A stretch of DNA of 64,000 bases. Source: Beaufortia kweichowensis. Lineage: Eukaryota > Chordata > Actinopteri > Cypriniformes > Gastromyzontidae. This document shows positions 50,901-60,009 of this stretch, piece by piece. Where the stretch lies: contig CM032797.1 in NCBI GenBank assembly GCA_019155185.1, forward strand, positions 2,073,110 through 2,137,109. Direction: 5' to 3'. How positions within the stretch are numbered: the stretch's first letter is position 1; the number at the start of each line of letters is the position of its first letter. The notes under the pieces are model-generated. The model saw only the letters and a list, made by a program, of their open reading frames with translations, was not told where the DNA came from and did not search any database. Made by a program: the position numbers and the translations under genes.

Positions 50901-53900
50901 CTGAACATGACATTGTGTTTTTGTTTTTTGCACACACATTAGTTCCTGACAGTTTAACAATTGTAAATAAATGTGGACCTTGTGCAAAGGAAGCAGATGT
51001 TTTTTTACAGGTTAGAAGGGTCATTCTTCAATTGAGGTGGCAAATGAGAGGCAGAATTTGTAAAAATGCTTGGGTTTTTTTAATGAAATGCTTTGCTATG
51101 CATTTAAAATTAGTTTCATATGCTATATTCAATAAAATAGAAGCTTAACAACATTTTTAATCAAACACTGGTGACACAACCACTTATGTCTATGGTGTTA
51201 CAAGGAAACAGTAACACCACAGGCACTAATATAGTGTGACCCATTAAATTGTCAGACATTTAGCTAACTTTAAAACAAATAATAAGACATCTGTCTTTAC
51301 ACACAGAAGGTAGTCAAAATAGAATTTCCCCTTTTCTTAAATGGGCGACATCCATGCTGGTAACACCACAGACATGAATTTGGGAGTGACAACAATTTAA
51401 TAAAATTGTACATTAAATAAAATCTATATTCACAATATAACCACTTTATTTGTGTTAAAAATGTTAAATTGTTGCAATTACATTCCATTAAACCTCTCTG
51501 AGGTATGGCAAGAACATGCGTATTTCGTTACAAACCTTATTAATTATGTATTTTTAAACAAAAATGTAACTATTAACAGTCCACAAATCGTGTTTAACGT
51601 ACAGAATACAAAAAATGCTAATGTAGCGGGCTGTGAGGGGCAAGAATTGCCACTAGTGCACAAATAGAACAAGATAAAGCAGACTACGCCACCCCGTTAC
51701 TAAGAACGGGGAAATTTATGCCCAAATAGGGCACACAGGTTCGTGACCACTGAGCACAGGAGACGTGGATGCAAATACAAAATACCTTTTATTCACAATA
51801 ATAATTAAAATGTAGAACACTATTGACCATAAAAAGAAAATAATGAAAGACAAGAAACTTTCGGCTGAGGCTTACCAGTAGGGCGGCTAGCTGGACAGTG
51901 AGTATCCTAAGCCACACCACTCACCCAAACATGCTCCACACAACCACTCACACCACACACACTCTACAGTTGTCAAACGCAAAAAAAAACTCTCTGTGAG
52001 AGAAACACCACCACCACAGGGCCAAGACAGCCAGCTTCCTACACTGGAAACCTTCAGCTCCTAAGAAACAAAACAACAAAAAAACAGTAACTGCAAATAA
52101 GCAACTTAAATCACATAAAATACAACAAAAACAATTTAAGAAAGGACAAAACTTAAAGTTAGAAAGGGCTTTCAATAATGCTCAAAAAGTCATAAAAATA
52201 GTCAAAATACCATCACAGAGTCAGATGAATAGCATTAGAAGTGCAAGTCACAATGTCATATGAGTAGCAATAGAAATGCAACAATCCCAGAGTCATATAA
52301 CTAGCAGTAGAAATTTAACAGGCACAAAATCATATAACTAGCAGTAGAAAAGTAACAGTCACAAAGTCATATGACTAGCAGTAGAAATGTAACAGGCACA
52401 GAATCATATAACTAACAGTAGAATGGTAACAGGCACAGAATCATATAACTAGCAGTAGAAATGTAACAGGCACAGAATCATATAACTAACAGTAGAAATG
52501 TAACAGGCACAGACTCATATAACTAGCAGTAGAAATGTAACAGGCACAGAATCATATAACTAACAGTAGAAATGTAACAGGCACAGACTCATATAACTAA
52601 CAGTAGAATGGTAACAGGCACAGAATCATATAACTAGCAGTAGAAATGTAACAGGCACAGAATCATATAACTAACAGTAGAAATGTAACAGGCACAGACT
52701 CATATAACTAGCAGTAGAAATGTAACAGGCACAGAATCATATAACTAACAGTAGAAATGTAACAGGCACAGACTCATATAACTAGCAGTAGAAATGTAAC
52801 AGTCACAGAATCATATAACTAACAGTAGAAATGTAACAGGCACAGAATCATATAACTAGCAGTAGAAATGTAACAGGCACAGACTCATATAACTAGCAGT
52901 AGAAATGTAACAGGCACAGACTCATATAACTAGCAGTAGAAATGTAACAGGCACAGAATCATATAACTAACAGTAGAAAGGTAACAGTCACAGAATCATA
53001 TAACTAGCAGTAGAAATGTAACAGGCACAGACTCATATAACTAGCAGTAGAAATGTAACAGGCACAGACTCATATAACTAGCAGTAGAAATGTAACAGTC
53101 ACAGAATCATATAGAAACAGAAACAGTCACAGAATCATATAACTAGCAGTAGCAGTAGAAATGTAACAGGCACAGAATCATATAACTAGCAGTAGAAATG
53201 TAACAGGCACAGAATCATATAAAAAGAGCAGTAGAACAAGCAGCGTCGTCCAAGGGGCGTTTGCCCTGCAATCCACAATAACTGCGTGCTCACGAGCAAT
53301 TTCCACACCAGAAGTAGACCGCCAAGCACACGGGTTCAATTATTCATGGCTTTATCTGAAAGTATCCCAGCATCCCATCAGAGCACACACACACTGAGGT
53401 GAAAAGACAGCCCGTACTCAACAGATCGCTAAATTCACGAGTTCAGTTATTCACAGCTGTACCTGAGATGAAAGACAGCCTGTATCCAACAGCAACGTCG
53501 TATCAATCTTGACCACAACCTGGCTCCCAGAGTTTACGGTCAGTGCATGACAAGTATTGTGAGAACACACTGCCTTTTATGCTCTCAAATCAGTCTTGCG
53601 GTACTTTAATGTCATATTCCAATACATCTGTGCAGTGACGCATGTGGTCAAACATTAGTAATTCTCCTTGACTATATTATAATGGTAAAAGTATGCATAC
53701 GTTTAACCGCCATATCGTGTAAATTATTCTTTTTTATGGAACTGGTTCTGAATAAAAACTGATTCTTAAGCAAATAAATATTTAATAAAAATAAATATAT
53801 ACTATGACATTATTGTCACAGATGCCAGCATCACCTGCTAACACACTGGATCCTGGAAGAAGACGACGTCAGCACCCCCCAGAACTCTTCACACATTTCA

Positions 53901-56900
53901 GCCCACCAGCTGTACCCTCAGGTACAGTACTGTTGCAATAGCAACTGCCCTTTCCTGTTAAGTCGCTCAGACATTATGTAAAACGTACATTTCTTTTAAA
54001 ATGAATGCTGCTGATGTTTTCGCTTGCTTGATTTTATATCTCAGGGTACATGACCATGGGTGCTATCCAGGCAGCACATTGGGCCCAACAGTCCTTTGCA
54101 GCTCAGGTTGCACCGACAGCCTTTGGGGTTCAGGCACCATTGCAGGTGGCTCAGATGCTTCCTGGAGGTCAGCCTGTGATCTGGGGTCAAGCCAACCTCT
54201 TCCACTCTCCAGCCACTGGCCAGCAGCGGTGGGCCTTCGTACCGGCCCAGACGGTTGGCATGGGAACGCATCCGATCCCTGCCGCTGTGCTTCAGGGCCT
54301 GGTCCCCATCGCTGCCATGCGGCCCCACTCCTGTGAACCCGCAGATGCTGCGTCAGCCGTTACGAGCCCTCGACACTTCGGTGGATCTAAAGATGCTCTA
54401 GGCGAGGACCCTCAGAAGGAGGTGATAGACATTCAAAGTGACACAGGACAGCAGGAGCCTGCGGCAGACACTACACAGCCTTCTGGGAAACAGGAAGTGG
54501 AGGACAGCTGCGGTGAGCTGGATCTTTCACAGATGAGCTTGACTCCTGGATCATCAATATCACCATCCACGACTGACTCTTGTGAGTTTTAAACATGGAT
54601 TTTTTCACCTCACAGTAACCAATGGTAATAATTGACCACAATTTACAACTGTTTATGTGAAATTCAAGTCAGATAGCTGCACACATGATGCTGTTTGGAA
54701 CATTTATTTCAGTTTTTACTTCACTTTACTTTTCATATTAACTTTTACTAAAAACAAGTAGAAGTGGTTTCACTTTTATGGTCTTTTGGACTCCTATTTT
54801 GTCTGTCTCCACTCATTTCATTTTCCATCTGCAGGTGTTACTCCTGGTGCTGAGCAAGAATCCACATGTGTAGCAGATGTTTCATCAACGTCGCCATCAC
54901 TACTGGGTACAAATGACAGATCAGATCATGTAACAGAAGAATCGGTAAAAAAACTTGTTTATTAGATTCATTTTATTGAGATCTAAATTCAACCAAATGT
55001 TTTTTCACTGTAAAAACATTTTAAACCTGCACAATTCTAGTACCAATTTCCCCTAGATTTTTCTTGTATTCTTTACTTTTGGGCCAATTAGTTTACCTTA
55101 ATTTATGATGTACTACAACCTCACTACAAGAAGGAAAAAAAACTAACCAACTTAAAATAATTAGTCAACAAGTTCACCGAACTCAATGCTTGCACCTGAG
55201 AAATAAAACACGGCTGAAAGGGCTGTTCTAAAACCGCATAACGTCCACGAGTGCCCACGCTGAGCATTAAAAAACATTGCTAAGCAAGGAAAAAACACCA
55301 ACTGCTGGCGCTTCCATTCCAACAACTGAAAAAAATATGCCAGCTGTGGAAAAAGTGGCCCAGTAGTGCAAAACACAATAAAATCAAACCACAACACAAA
55401 GAAATAAGTCCACAACACAGTGAAATCAAGCAACAATACAAAAAATAAGGCCACAGCACAGCGAAATTAAGCCACAACACCCGACCACAAGTGGGCATTG
55501 TCGCAATGGAAATGATTTTCTGGTATTATTGCAGTGCTGCTTATTAGACATCGGGACATTTTTGTCAAATATAATTTTTACATACAATGTTTTTAAATCT
55601 GTATTCCCATTTTCATGTTTACATTTTCATGTTTAAATCATACACATTTCTGCCAATCTTATGTTAATCTTGAGTGCCTATAGAGCAGTATTGCATCATT
55701 CATGTCTCTGTCTTTGGTTTTATTATATTTATAAAAGATAGATACTGCAGTACGAGTCTTTCCGACAAACAGCCGAGCTCCTGGGGGCGTGTCATGTGCA
55801 GAGCTAGAGTCACAAGCATGCGCAGCGCTCATCAAGCAGCCACATCAAAACAAACTTTTTGTCTTAAAATAAGTATGGGCAACATTCAGATCCAGCTATT
55901 TTTGACCCACAATCTGATCCCAAATGTGACTTTGAACAGCAAGAACAAACGTAACAAGAACTACTACAGCAACACAGAGGTTAGCTAAATTTACACGCAC
56001 ACATGACAACATCGAATTATCCCGGGATAACATTTGATTCACTATATGTTTGTGTTGTTTACATTATATGCACACTCTCGGGACATTTGAAAACAAAATA
56101 AAAAGTGAAGTTAAACCTGCAGCGCTGCACACGGCTTCAGTAACCCGAACGAGTGTGTGTTGATGGGCGTGTTTGAGCTAGCGCTCAGATGGAGGTGCGC
56201 TTGTGCGGTTCTGTGAGAAATGCCTATACAAAGAATTACGCTGGTATGAAGTCATACAGAGCCATATGCGAAAAAAAAATTCAGAAACTTACGAACCAAA
56301 AGAAGTGCATTCGGCACAGAAATACTTCTTCATACGCTCGACTTGCTATTCGAAACTTAAACCATGTCTAGTATGAGCATCCAACTCTTTAACAGTGTAA
56401 ATAAGTCAGAATGCATGAAATAGCATTATACCCCCTTTAATAAAAAAACACAGAGGCTAGTTTATTATAGACATCTTAAATGACAAACATAACAGTGAAG
56501 TGACAAATGGTCCGAGTAGCCTTAAATAAAACGAAACACACTGAATACAAGCACTGATTTATTAGTATATTAAGAAAACATTTTTAATTGTTTTGTAAAA
56601 TATGTTATTGCGTTTTGTCCAAAATCTTGTTGCTTTTATAACGTTTTTACCATTTGTTGGCGGCATGCTGTGCTGTGTTTTCGAGCGCTTTATTCCGTTG
56701 TGTTGTGGCTTGATTTCGTTGTGTTGTGGACTTACTTCTTTGTGTTGTGGCTTGATTCCATTGTGTTGTGAAGCTATGTTTGCTTTTTATATTTCATTCT
56801 GTTTTGCATTACTGGGCCACTGTAAAATGCCCTACTGGTCAAAATTGATATATTTTATGATCGCCATGAACAAACAGACAGACATTTTTTCATCTGAGGT

Positions 56901-56983
56901 CTGATTCTCTGTGTCTTACAAAAGGTCTCATTTCCCCTCATGCTCAGCTACCAGACCCTCTGACAAACACACCAGACGTCTAA
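32265..56983 (+). CDS. dab1: Disabled-1, Reelin signalling adaptor (12 coding exons)
   Basis: Dab1 binds NPxY motifs of ApoER2/VLDLR through its PTB domain and is tyrosine-phosphorylated by Src-family kinases on Reelin binding, directing neuronal positioning. The exons in order give: an N-terminus matching mammalian Dab1; a PTB domain (FRGDGISYKAKLIGIDDV, GDKLCQDSMMKLK, IFLTVSFGGIKIYDE, HHHSVHEISYIAKDTRDHRA, FGYVCGKKGNHKFVAIKT, AEPVILDLRDLFTLVYDIKQ); a tyrosine region (AIYQTILEDE, DDPVYQYIVFEAGHE, ESVYQVPTSHQKEEIYDVP) retaining all five known phospho-sites; then a Pro/Gln/Ala-rich tail (GYMTMGAIQ, GGQPVIWGQ, ELDLSQMSLTPGS). Summed exons give about 502 residues, shorter than the usual 555-residue mammalian form. 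The mammalian FEDFEERF segment was not found. Phases agree at every junction. A compact gene, followed head to tail by c8b as in human. Confidence 0.92.
32335..35083 (+). other. dab1 intron, 5' part
   Basis: AT-rich intron sequence with one long GA microsatellite, listed separately. No coding sequence recognised. Confidence 0.5.
33941..34024 (+). repeat. (GA)n microsatellite
   Basis: An uninterrupted run of GA dinucleotides, 84 bp. It produces artefactual RERE / SLSL open frames on both strands. Confidence 0.98.
35084..35617 (+). repeat. chromovirus 5' LTR
   Basis: 534 bp, TG...CA ends. Contains a TATA-like GGTATTTAAG near 35236-35245 and an AATAAA near 35573. By eye it differs from the 3' LTR at about eight substitutions and three small length changes. 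The TGTTTACTGGATTTACGATT/GTTTAGCGGATCCACGATT blocks form internal imperfect repeats. Confidence 0.95.
35586..37096 (+). pseudogene. chromovirus gag and protease, frameshifted
   Basis: A gag-like frame starts at an ATG inside the LTR end (35586) and continues in at least three frames. Recognisable parts are the capsid-like segment (SFAAFRKRFKEVFQHSAD, TLAAQADWEDAPLKLLFRKG), the CCHC zinc knuckle CLYCGKPGHMRASC near 36420-36462, and the aspartic protease active site ALIDSGSAGNFID near 36575-36615. Frameshifts near 35665, 35800, 35985 and 36990-37090 break it. No tRNA-type primer site is obvious just after the LTR. Confidence 0.85.
37093..38383 (+). pseudogene. chromovirus reverse transcriptase and RNase H, with in-frame stop
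   Basis: RT is nearly intact: FFFVKKKDGGLRPCIAYRGL, FTKLDLRSAYNLIRI, MPFGLANSPSVFQAFIN and the catalytic YIDDILIYSD. RNase H begins at FIVEVDASSTGIGAVLSQR. TGA at 38113-38115 interrupts it; the same frame then continues with LTDHRNLEYL and KADALSRLHES. The stop makes this copy non-functional. Confidence 0.92.
38386..39403 (+). pseudogene. chromovirus integrase, frameshifted near the end
   Basis: Zinc-binding HHCC region (HPGITATIQLLTNRFWWPTL, NCRPCNISK) and DDE core (IDYVTDLPMSQGNTTILSVI, VSDRGPQFTSRLW, SGYHPQANGQVEGLNQE). The frame shifts near 39150-39175. The C-terminal GPY/F-like part (VWLSKRDL.., LSPRYVGPFKI) is in another frame and hits a stop at 39401-39403. Confidence 0.92.
39506..39865 (+). 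pseudogene. chromovirus C-terminal chromodomain
   Basis: VNVILDSRRRGQELQYLVDW followed by EGYGPEERSWVRSSDIL is a classic retroelement chromodomain, which targets integration to marked chromatin. A basic Pro/Arg-rich tail follows and runs into the 3' LTR. Separated from integrase by stops near 39401-39430. Confidence 0.9.
39799..40336 (+). repeat. chromovirus 3' LTR
   Basis: 538 bp, TGTCACGAAC to CGTTACA. A G-rich polypurine-like tract (CGCAGGGGGGGGG) lies directly before it at about 39783-39795. Nearly identical to the 5' LTR. Confidence 0.95.
40342..43667 (+). other. dab1 intron, 3' part
   Basis: AT-rich intron DNA with a (TA)n run. Near 40370-40420 is a CATTTCACAGATGCTTTTCTCCAAAGCA stretch resembling the conserved tail of fish SINE/L2 elements in reverse. 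No coding sequence recognised. Confidence 0.5.
41891..41951 (+). repeat. (TA)n microsatellite
   Basis: AT dinucleotide run with one CA interruption near 41907. Confidence 0.95.
43668..43807 (+). CDS. dab1: dab1 exon 2 (PTB domain)
   Basis: Acceptor tccacag, donor gtcaga; 140 bp. Encodes GRSEQALIQRFRGDGISYKA, then KLIGIDDVTAARGDKLCQDS and MMKLK. Confidence 0.93.
44600..45090 (-). repeat. dispersed repeat family, copy D (inverted), split by a younger insertion
   Basis: Left half: AGTCATCATTTCACCATTTG and TTGGGTATTGTTGATTCC, the reverse of the shared ATACCCAACAAATGG..GATGACT block. The right half after 45061 resumes TTTCCATTTTTTAGATAACC. The TGTGACC element at 44739-45061 interrupts it. Confidence 0.6.
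44739..45061. mobile_element. MITE with TGTGACC terminal inverted repeats
   Basis: Starts TGTGACCCTGGACCACAAAA, and its end is the reverse complement of TGTGACCATGGACCACAAAA; the inverted match extends over about 26 bp. TA dinucleotides flank both ends. 323 bp, non-coding. It resembles a very common cyprinid MITE. Confidence 0.85.
45749..45847 (+). CDS. dab1: dab1 exon 3 (PTB domain)
   Basis: Acceptor ttctacag, donor gtgagt; 99 bp, phase 0. Encodes GIAASARSKGNHKQRIFLTV and SFGGIKIYDERSG. Confidence 0.93.
45848..46462 (+). other. dab1 intron, nothing recognised
   Basis: AT-rich intron of about 0.6 kb with no recognisable element. Confidence 0.5.
46463..46594 (+). CDS. dab1: dab1 exon 4 (PTB domain)
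   Basis: Acceptor atccacag, donor gttagt; 132 bp. Encodes VLQHHHSVHEISYIAKDTRD, then HRAFGYVCGKKGNHKFVAIK and TSHS. Confidence 0.93.
46681..46803 (+). CDS. dab1: dab1 exon 5 (end of PTB domain, first Tyr site)
   Basis: Acceptor gttatag, donor gtaaca; 123 bp. Encodes AEPVILDLRDLFTLVYDIKQ and ends AIYQ. The Tyr of the YQTI site lies at the exon end. Confidence 0.93.
46804..48899 (+). other. dab1 intron carrying a DIRS relic
   Basis: A 2.1-kb intron mostly made of the minus-strand DIRS fragment listed separately. It ends with AT-rich host sequence before the tgacacag acceptor. Confidence 0.6.
47060..48640 (-). mobile_element. DIRS-type retrotransposon relic (reverse transcriptase)
   Basis: The minus strand encodes a DIRS RT start: LLWTIRLVYAIQFRRPPKF, GVRFTSVSTNNAPVMCTEI, LLAKDAIELVPPADMRSGFY and SPYFIVPKKG. 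Degraded ..AAIDLK..YFNVSILPRHRPFLRFAFEGRAY follows, and other frames down to about 47060 show similar decay. Several stops and frameshifts. GC-rich against the host intron. No intact termini recognised. Confidence 0.8.
48900..48938 (+). CDS. dab1: dab1 exon 6 (39 bp, Tyr site)
   Basis: Acceptor ctgacacag, donor gtgaga. Encodes TILEDEIDDPVYQ. At 13 codons in phase 0 it can be skipped without breaking the frame, which would remove one phospho-tyrosine context. Confidence 0.9.
48939..49758 (+). other. dab1 intron, nothing recognised
   Basis: AT-rich intron of 0.8 kb. No repeat or coding feature seen. Confidence 0.5.
49759..49824 (+). CDS. dab1: dab1 exon 7 (Tyr sites)
   Basis: Acceptor caacatag, donor gtactt; 66 bp. 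Encodes YIVFEAGHEPPRCHQSEESV and YQ, completing YQYI and starting YQVP. Confidence 0.9.
50120..50179 (+). CDS. dab1: dab1 exon 8 (YQVP and YDVP sites)
   Basis: Acceptor atttttag, donor gtaggt; 60 bp. Encodes VPTSHQKEEIYDVPKRHFMT. The YDVP motif is the Crk/Nck-recruiting site of Dab1. Confidence 0.88.
50180..53821 (+). other. dab1 intron with minisatellite-bearing insertion
   Basis: A 3.6-kb intron. A segment of different composition at about 51610-53600 contains a long minisatellite; its flanks (for example ACGCCACCCCGTTACTAAGA and GCAGCGTCGTCCAAGGGGCG) look unlike the AT-rich host, suggesting an inserted element whose ends I cannot define. A possible alternative terminal exon at 50340 is discussed under findings. 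Confidence 0.5.
52214..53235 (+). repeat. 37-bp minisatellite, about 26 units
   Basis: Monomer begins AATCATATAACTAGCAGTAG and continues AAATGTAACAGGCACAG. Outer units at the left edge (52214-52320) are diverged, the core is very homogeneous, and one unit near 53105 has an internal deletion. Variants (A/C at position 2, G/A in CTAGC/CTAAC, AATGG/AAAGG) recur in ordered blocks. Confidence 0.95.
53822..53921 (+). CDS. dab1: dab1 exon 9
   Basis: Acceptor gtcacag, donor gtacag; 100 bp. Encodes MPASPANTLDPGRRRRQHPP and ELFTHFSPPAVPS. Corresponds to the mammalian DMSTPPDITSP..AVPS region, but with an unusual GRRRRQ basic cluster. Ends in phase 1. Confidence 0.85.
54045..54581 (+). CDS. dab1: dab1 exon 10 (long Pro/Gln/Ala-rich exon)
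   Basis: Acceptor atctcag, donor gtgagt; 537 bp. Encodes GYMTMGAIQAAHWAQQSF, VAQMLPGGQPVIWGQANLF, TQP and ELDLSQMSLTPGSSISPSTT. Aligns with mammalian PSGYVAMGA, AQPIAWGQ and DISQLNLTPVTSTTPST. The frame reads through the donor to TAA at 54590-54592. Confidence 0.92.
54835..54944 (+). CDS. dab1: dab1 exon 11 (110 bp, frame-determining)
   Basis: Acceptor ctgcag, donor gtaaaa. Encodes VTPGAEQESTCVADVSSTSP and SLLGTNDRSDHVTEES. 110 bp is not a multiple of three, so including or skipping it decides the downstream reading frame. Confidence 0.75.
54945..56947 (+). other. dab1 intron carrying a long-inverted-repeat element
   Basis: A 2-kb intron, most of which is the element listed at 55290-56850. 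No coding sequence recognised. Confidence 0.55.
55290..56850. mobile_element. DNA-transposon-like element with long terminal inverted repeats built of short tandem repeats
   Basis: The left arm (about 55345-55480) holds GTGGCCCAGTAGTGCAAAAC followed by tandem CACAACACAAAGAAATAAGTC-like units. The right arm (about 56660-56825) is its reverse complement (GTTGTGTTGTGGCTTGATTT units ending TTGCATTACTGGGCCACTGT). Units are about 21 bp. No transposase frame between the arms. Superfamily and exact ends not determined. Confidence 0.65.
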
Positions 56984-57005
56984 AGACAGATGAGATGACT
57001 TCTGA
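56948..57005 (+). CDS. dab1: dab1 exon 12 (stop codon in the exon-11 frame)
   Basis: Acceptor atgctcag, donor gtaagt at 57006. After exon 11 it reads LPDPLTNTPDV and TAA at 56981-56983, only 22 nt before the junction, so nonsense-mediated decay would not be expected. After exon 10 directly it reads TRPSDKHTRRLKTDEMTS and stays open. Confidence 0.65.
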
Positions 57006-57249
57006 GTAAGTTTCCTTTGTTTCTTTCTTTCATTCTTCAAGGTTCTGCAGTGACCCAGTAATGGTACATCTTGACAACAGACATGTCAAAGGAACACTTT
57101 ATTGCCCAGGGGTTTCTCTTTAATAGCTCAGAAGATTTAATAACATTCTCTGGTATGATTCAATTATGTGTCAGTCAGTCGCTGCATGGTGTTTCTTTTA
57201 AAATTCCTCAGGAGAATCTATATTTCTAAATGTTTTTTTTTATGTTTAG

Positions 57250-57334
57250 GAATGTTCTGAACACGCAGAAGAGCGCTGAGAGAGATTACACAAACCCTGG
57301 ACTGAGCTCTGTGAAATATTTCACAAACATATAA
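57250..57334 (+). CDS. dab1: dab1 alternative last coding segment
   Basis: Acceptor atgtttag. In the exon-11-skipped frame it encodes NVLNTQKSAERDYTNPGLSS and VKYFTNI, then TAA at 57332-57334. In the other isoform it is 3'UTR. Confidence 0.45.
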
Positions 57335-58443
57335 AAGTGGTTGAGGGTCCATTTTAAAACATGACAGTCAATATGACTAACAGAAGAAGCAAAATCTATT
57401 TTTCACTTTAAAGAATGAAGTGCACCTTTACTTTGAGATGGACTTTAATATTGGCTGTCTACCGGTAGCTGCCAGCCACCCAAAAGACTTAAATTACATA
57501 TTTTTTATCTAAATGATACTAAACTGTCACAATACTGAAAATGAATCAGTTAGAGCCAATGCACAAAGATTTAGTGCGTTTTAGTTGTGATTGCTTTGAC
57601 CAGAAGTGATTTTTCACTTTAACTGTGAAGCTGTGCATTTAAAAGATGAAGATGCCAAAAACTTCAGTGGAAAACATGTTGCTTTTCTGTATGTTGTTGT
57701 TGCAGTAAGTGTCATACAGAAAGAGATAAGACTTCTTGCAAACTAAATCTGTTTCTTACATGGACCATCTGCATAGATTCTGTTCAAAAACAAGCTGATG
57801 ACAGACTATTTTTAGCTTTTTTACTAACTGATAACTAAAGGAACATTTTTAAATGTCCTTTTTTAAGCTTCAAACGTATTATGATACCGTCAATGTTATG
57901 GTAAATGGCAAAATGTTTTTGTCCAACAGCAATACTGTGTGTGTATATCTGTAGCTCTTCCGCTTAAATGCCATTCTGCATTTGCCTCCTATATATGTGT
58001 GTCAAAGCAGAAGGTCCACGCTGAGTGCTACAGATTTCACTAACGCTAATTCAAGAACAATGTCGAGGATAAAGCAGTTGAAAGTCTGCTACTGTCTGAA
58101 TATTGTCAACGTTTAACAACTTTGTGTTTGGTTGCCGCTCACAATATGTTTTTTAAGACTTCAATCTGGTTTCATGTCATAATTTAGAGATTTTCTGTTG
58201 TTGTATTGTAATCTTCTTAAATGACCCTTTGTGTTGAGAAACGTAAGCCTGATGAAGTGCCATTTTAAGTTATGCCCTCCACTGTCAGATGTTCTTTTTT
58301 ATTTTGCCTTATGTCAAAAAAGAGAAAATTTGAATATCTGGAAATGTTTGGAATTATTAATTTTTTTAGATATGCCTGCAGGCTGTGACATCCACAAAAC
58401 AACGGCGCTCATCTGAGAATATTAGCCAGGTGACTAAAATAAA
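57335..58443 (+). terminator. dab1: dab1 3'UTR with polyadenylation signal
   Basis: AT-rich, non-coding. The first good AATAAA lies at 58438-58443, followed by T-rich sequence. No repeats recognised within it. Confidence 0.5.
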
Positions 58444-60009
58444 GCCATGAACTTGACATAATTTTCAATTTCATTTCTCATGTTTACATCATGGGTTAGA
58501 TTTCTTTTTTTTTTGTCAACATAATTTCATCATGTACTGGTCAGATAAAAACAGACGCTGTTAGTGAGTGAATCTAACAAAAACATGTCTAGCTCATATT
58601 TTACCTTTAAACTAAAATAATTAGTTAAGAAATTTGATTTTATCTTGTTTGCTAATGAAAGTTTTACTCTCATTACTATAATGCAGTACATAGTAATATA
58701 GTATTCAAATTATTTTCACTGAGCCTTTAATATTTTCATTATGATAATCTACTTTATTTTGAAGTGAAATGTGACCTGTACATGTCATTGTAAGATTCAC
58801 TTTACTGATCATTATTGCTATGAATTTTATATTTTGTTTTTAGCAGTTTGTATCTTGTCTGAGATAACAGGTGTAAGTGTTGCACTGTTTGAAATGCATA
58901 GTAAATCTGCCACCACATCATGTCATTTTGCCAATTAAACACCATATTTGACACATTATTGCCCTTTTGTTGTTGTTGTTTGCCTCATTTGCAAGTTGCC
59001 TTGGATTAAAGCATCTGCTAAATGATTAAATGTAAATGTTCACACACATGCAGTAACTTATTTCCAATGAGCATTTCTTCATTGTTGTGCAGTGTTCCTG
59101 TTGCACCAGTTAACAGAATACTAATAATTAATTTATTTTCTATAATTAATAAACTATTTATTTCTAATGCTTGTTTTTTCTGACTGTATGTAATTTACCT
59201 GTGCAGCAGCATCAGAGGTCCAGCAGAGAGCAGCAGCTTCATTTATACTTATTTACAATCAGCAACTGTTTATTACTCTACTGCATAAACAAAATGTATA
59301 AGTAATTATTATATAGTATTACTAATTTGTGAAAGTGAATATTCTCTTCTCTTCAAATACTTTAATCTTTACATATTGCTTCTAAATTTATAAACGGTCA
59401 GCCAAGCTTATCAACCATAGATGATGATTGCTGTCCACTAATAAAGTTAAAATAAAGTTAAAAAATAATACTTCATTAAGCTCATTAAATGAGAAGACAA
59501 AATCAGTAAAATGAAATGAAAGTCACAGTAAAGAAATGTAAATAAGAAGACTAATGTTTACAGTAAGCTGAAAGTCCAACAGTTGTTTTAAATGTTCAAA
59601 CAAACAATTAGATATTGATTCTCTCTATTGACTTTGAAGTGAAGCAACACGTTTACGAGAAATGACACACAAGACTTCAAAATACAAATACTGGAAAGAC
59701 CCACATGCTTTTAAATTCTAGATCTGTTCGAAAAAATGTTTGAAAAACACATTTGGGTGGCTAAAATACATCCATTGTCTAGTAGCTCCAAAAAAGTTTT
59801 AATTTGAAAAATATTGCACATATATCAAAATGATTACCACTATTTTTAGGTCATATGTGATGAATGGGTACAGCATACTGGCAGCGTTGTTCTTTGAATA
59901 GGAAAGTATTGATGTTCGCACATGTGAGAGGAGGGGCTGATGGCAAGCCCTAGGATTTACGGTCTATCACTGTACTCTCTACTGAAGTCTTTGTAGGTGC
60001 CTTGTTACA
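58444..60009. other. dab1-c8b intergenic region
   Basis: About 1.5 kb separates the dab1 poly(A) signal from the c8b start codon. At 58993-59039, GCCTTGGATTAAAGCATCTG followed by CTAAATG resembles the conserved 3' tail of fish SINE/L2 elements. No TATA box is evident before c8b, so the promoter could not be located precisely. Confidence 0.5.

Noticed and set aside
52214..53235. CRISPR-like array
   Set aside because: Units are directly adjacent without unique spacers and the host is a vertebrate; it is a minisatellite.
54041..54328. Minus-strand frame opposite dab1 exon 10
   Set aside because: Antisense shadow of a GC-rich coding exon.
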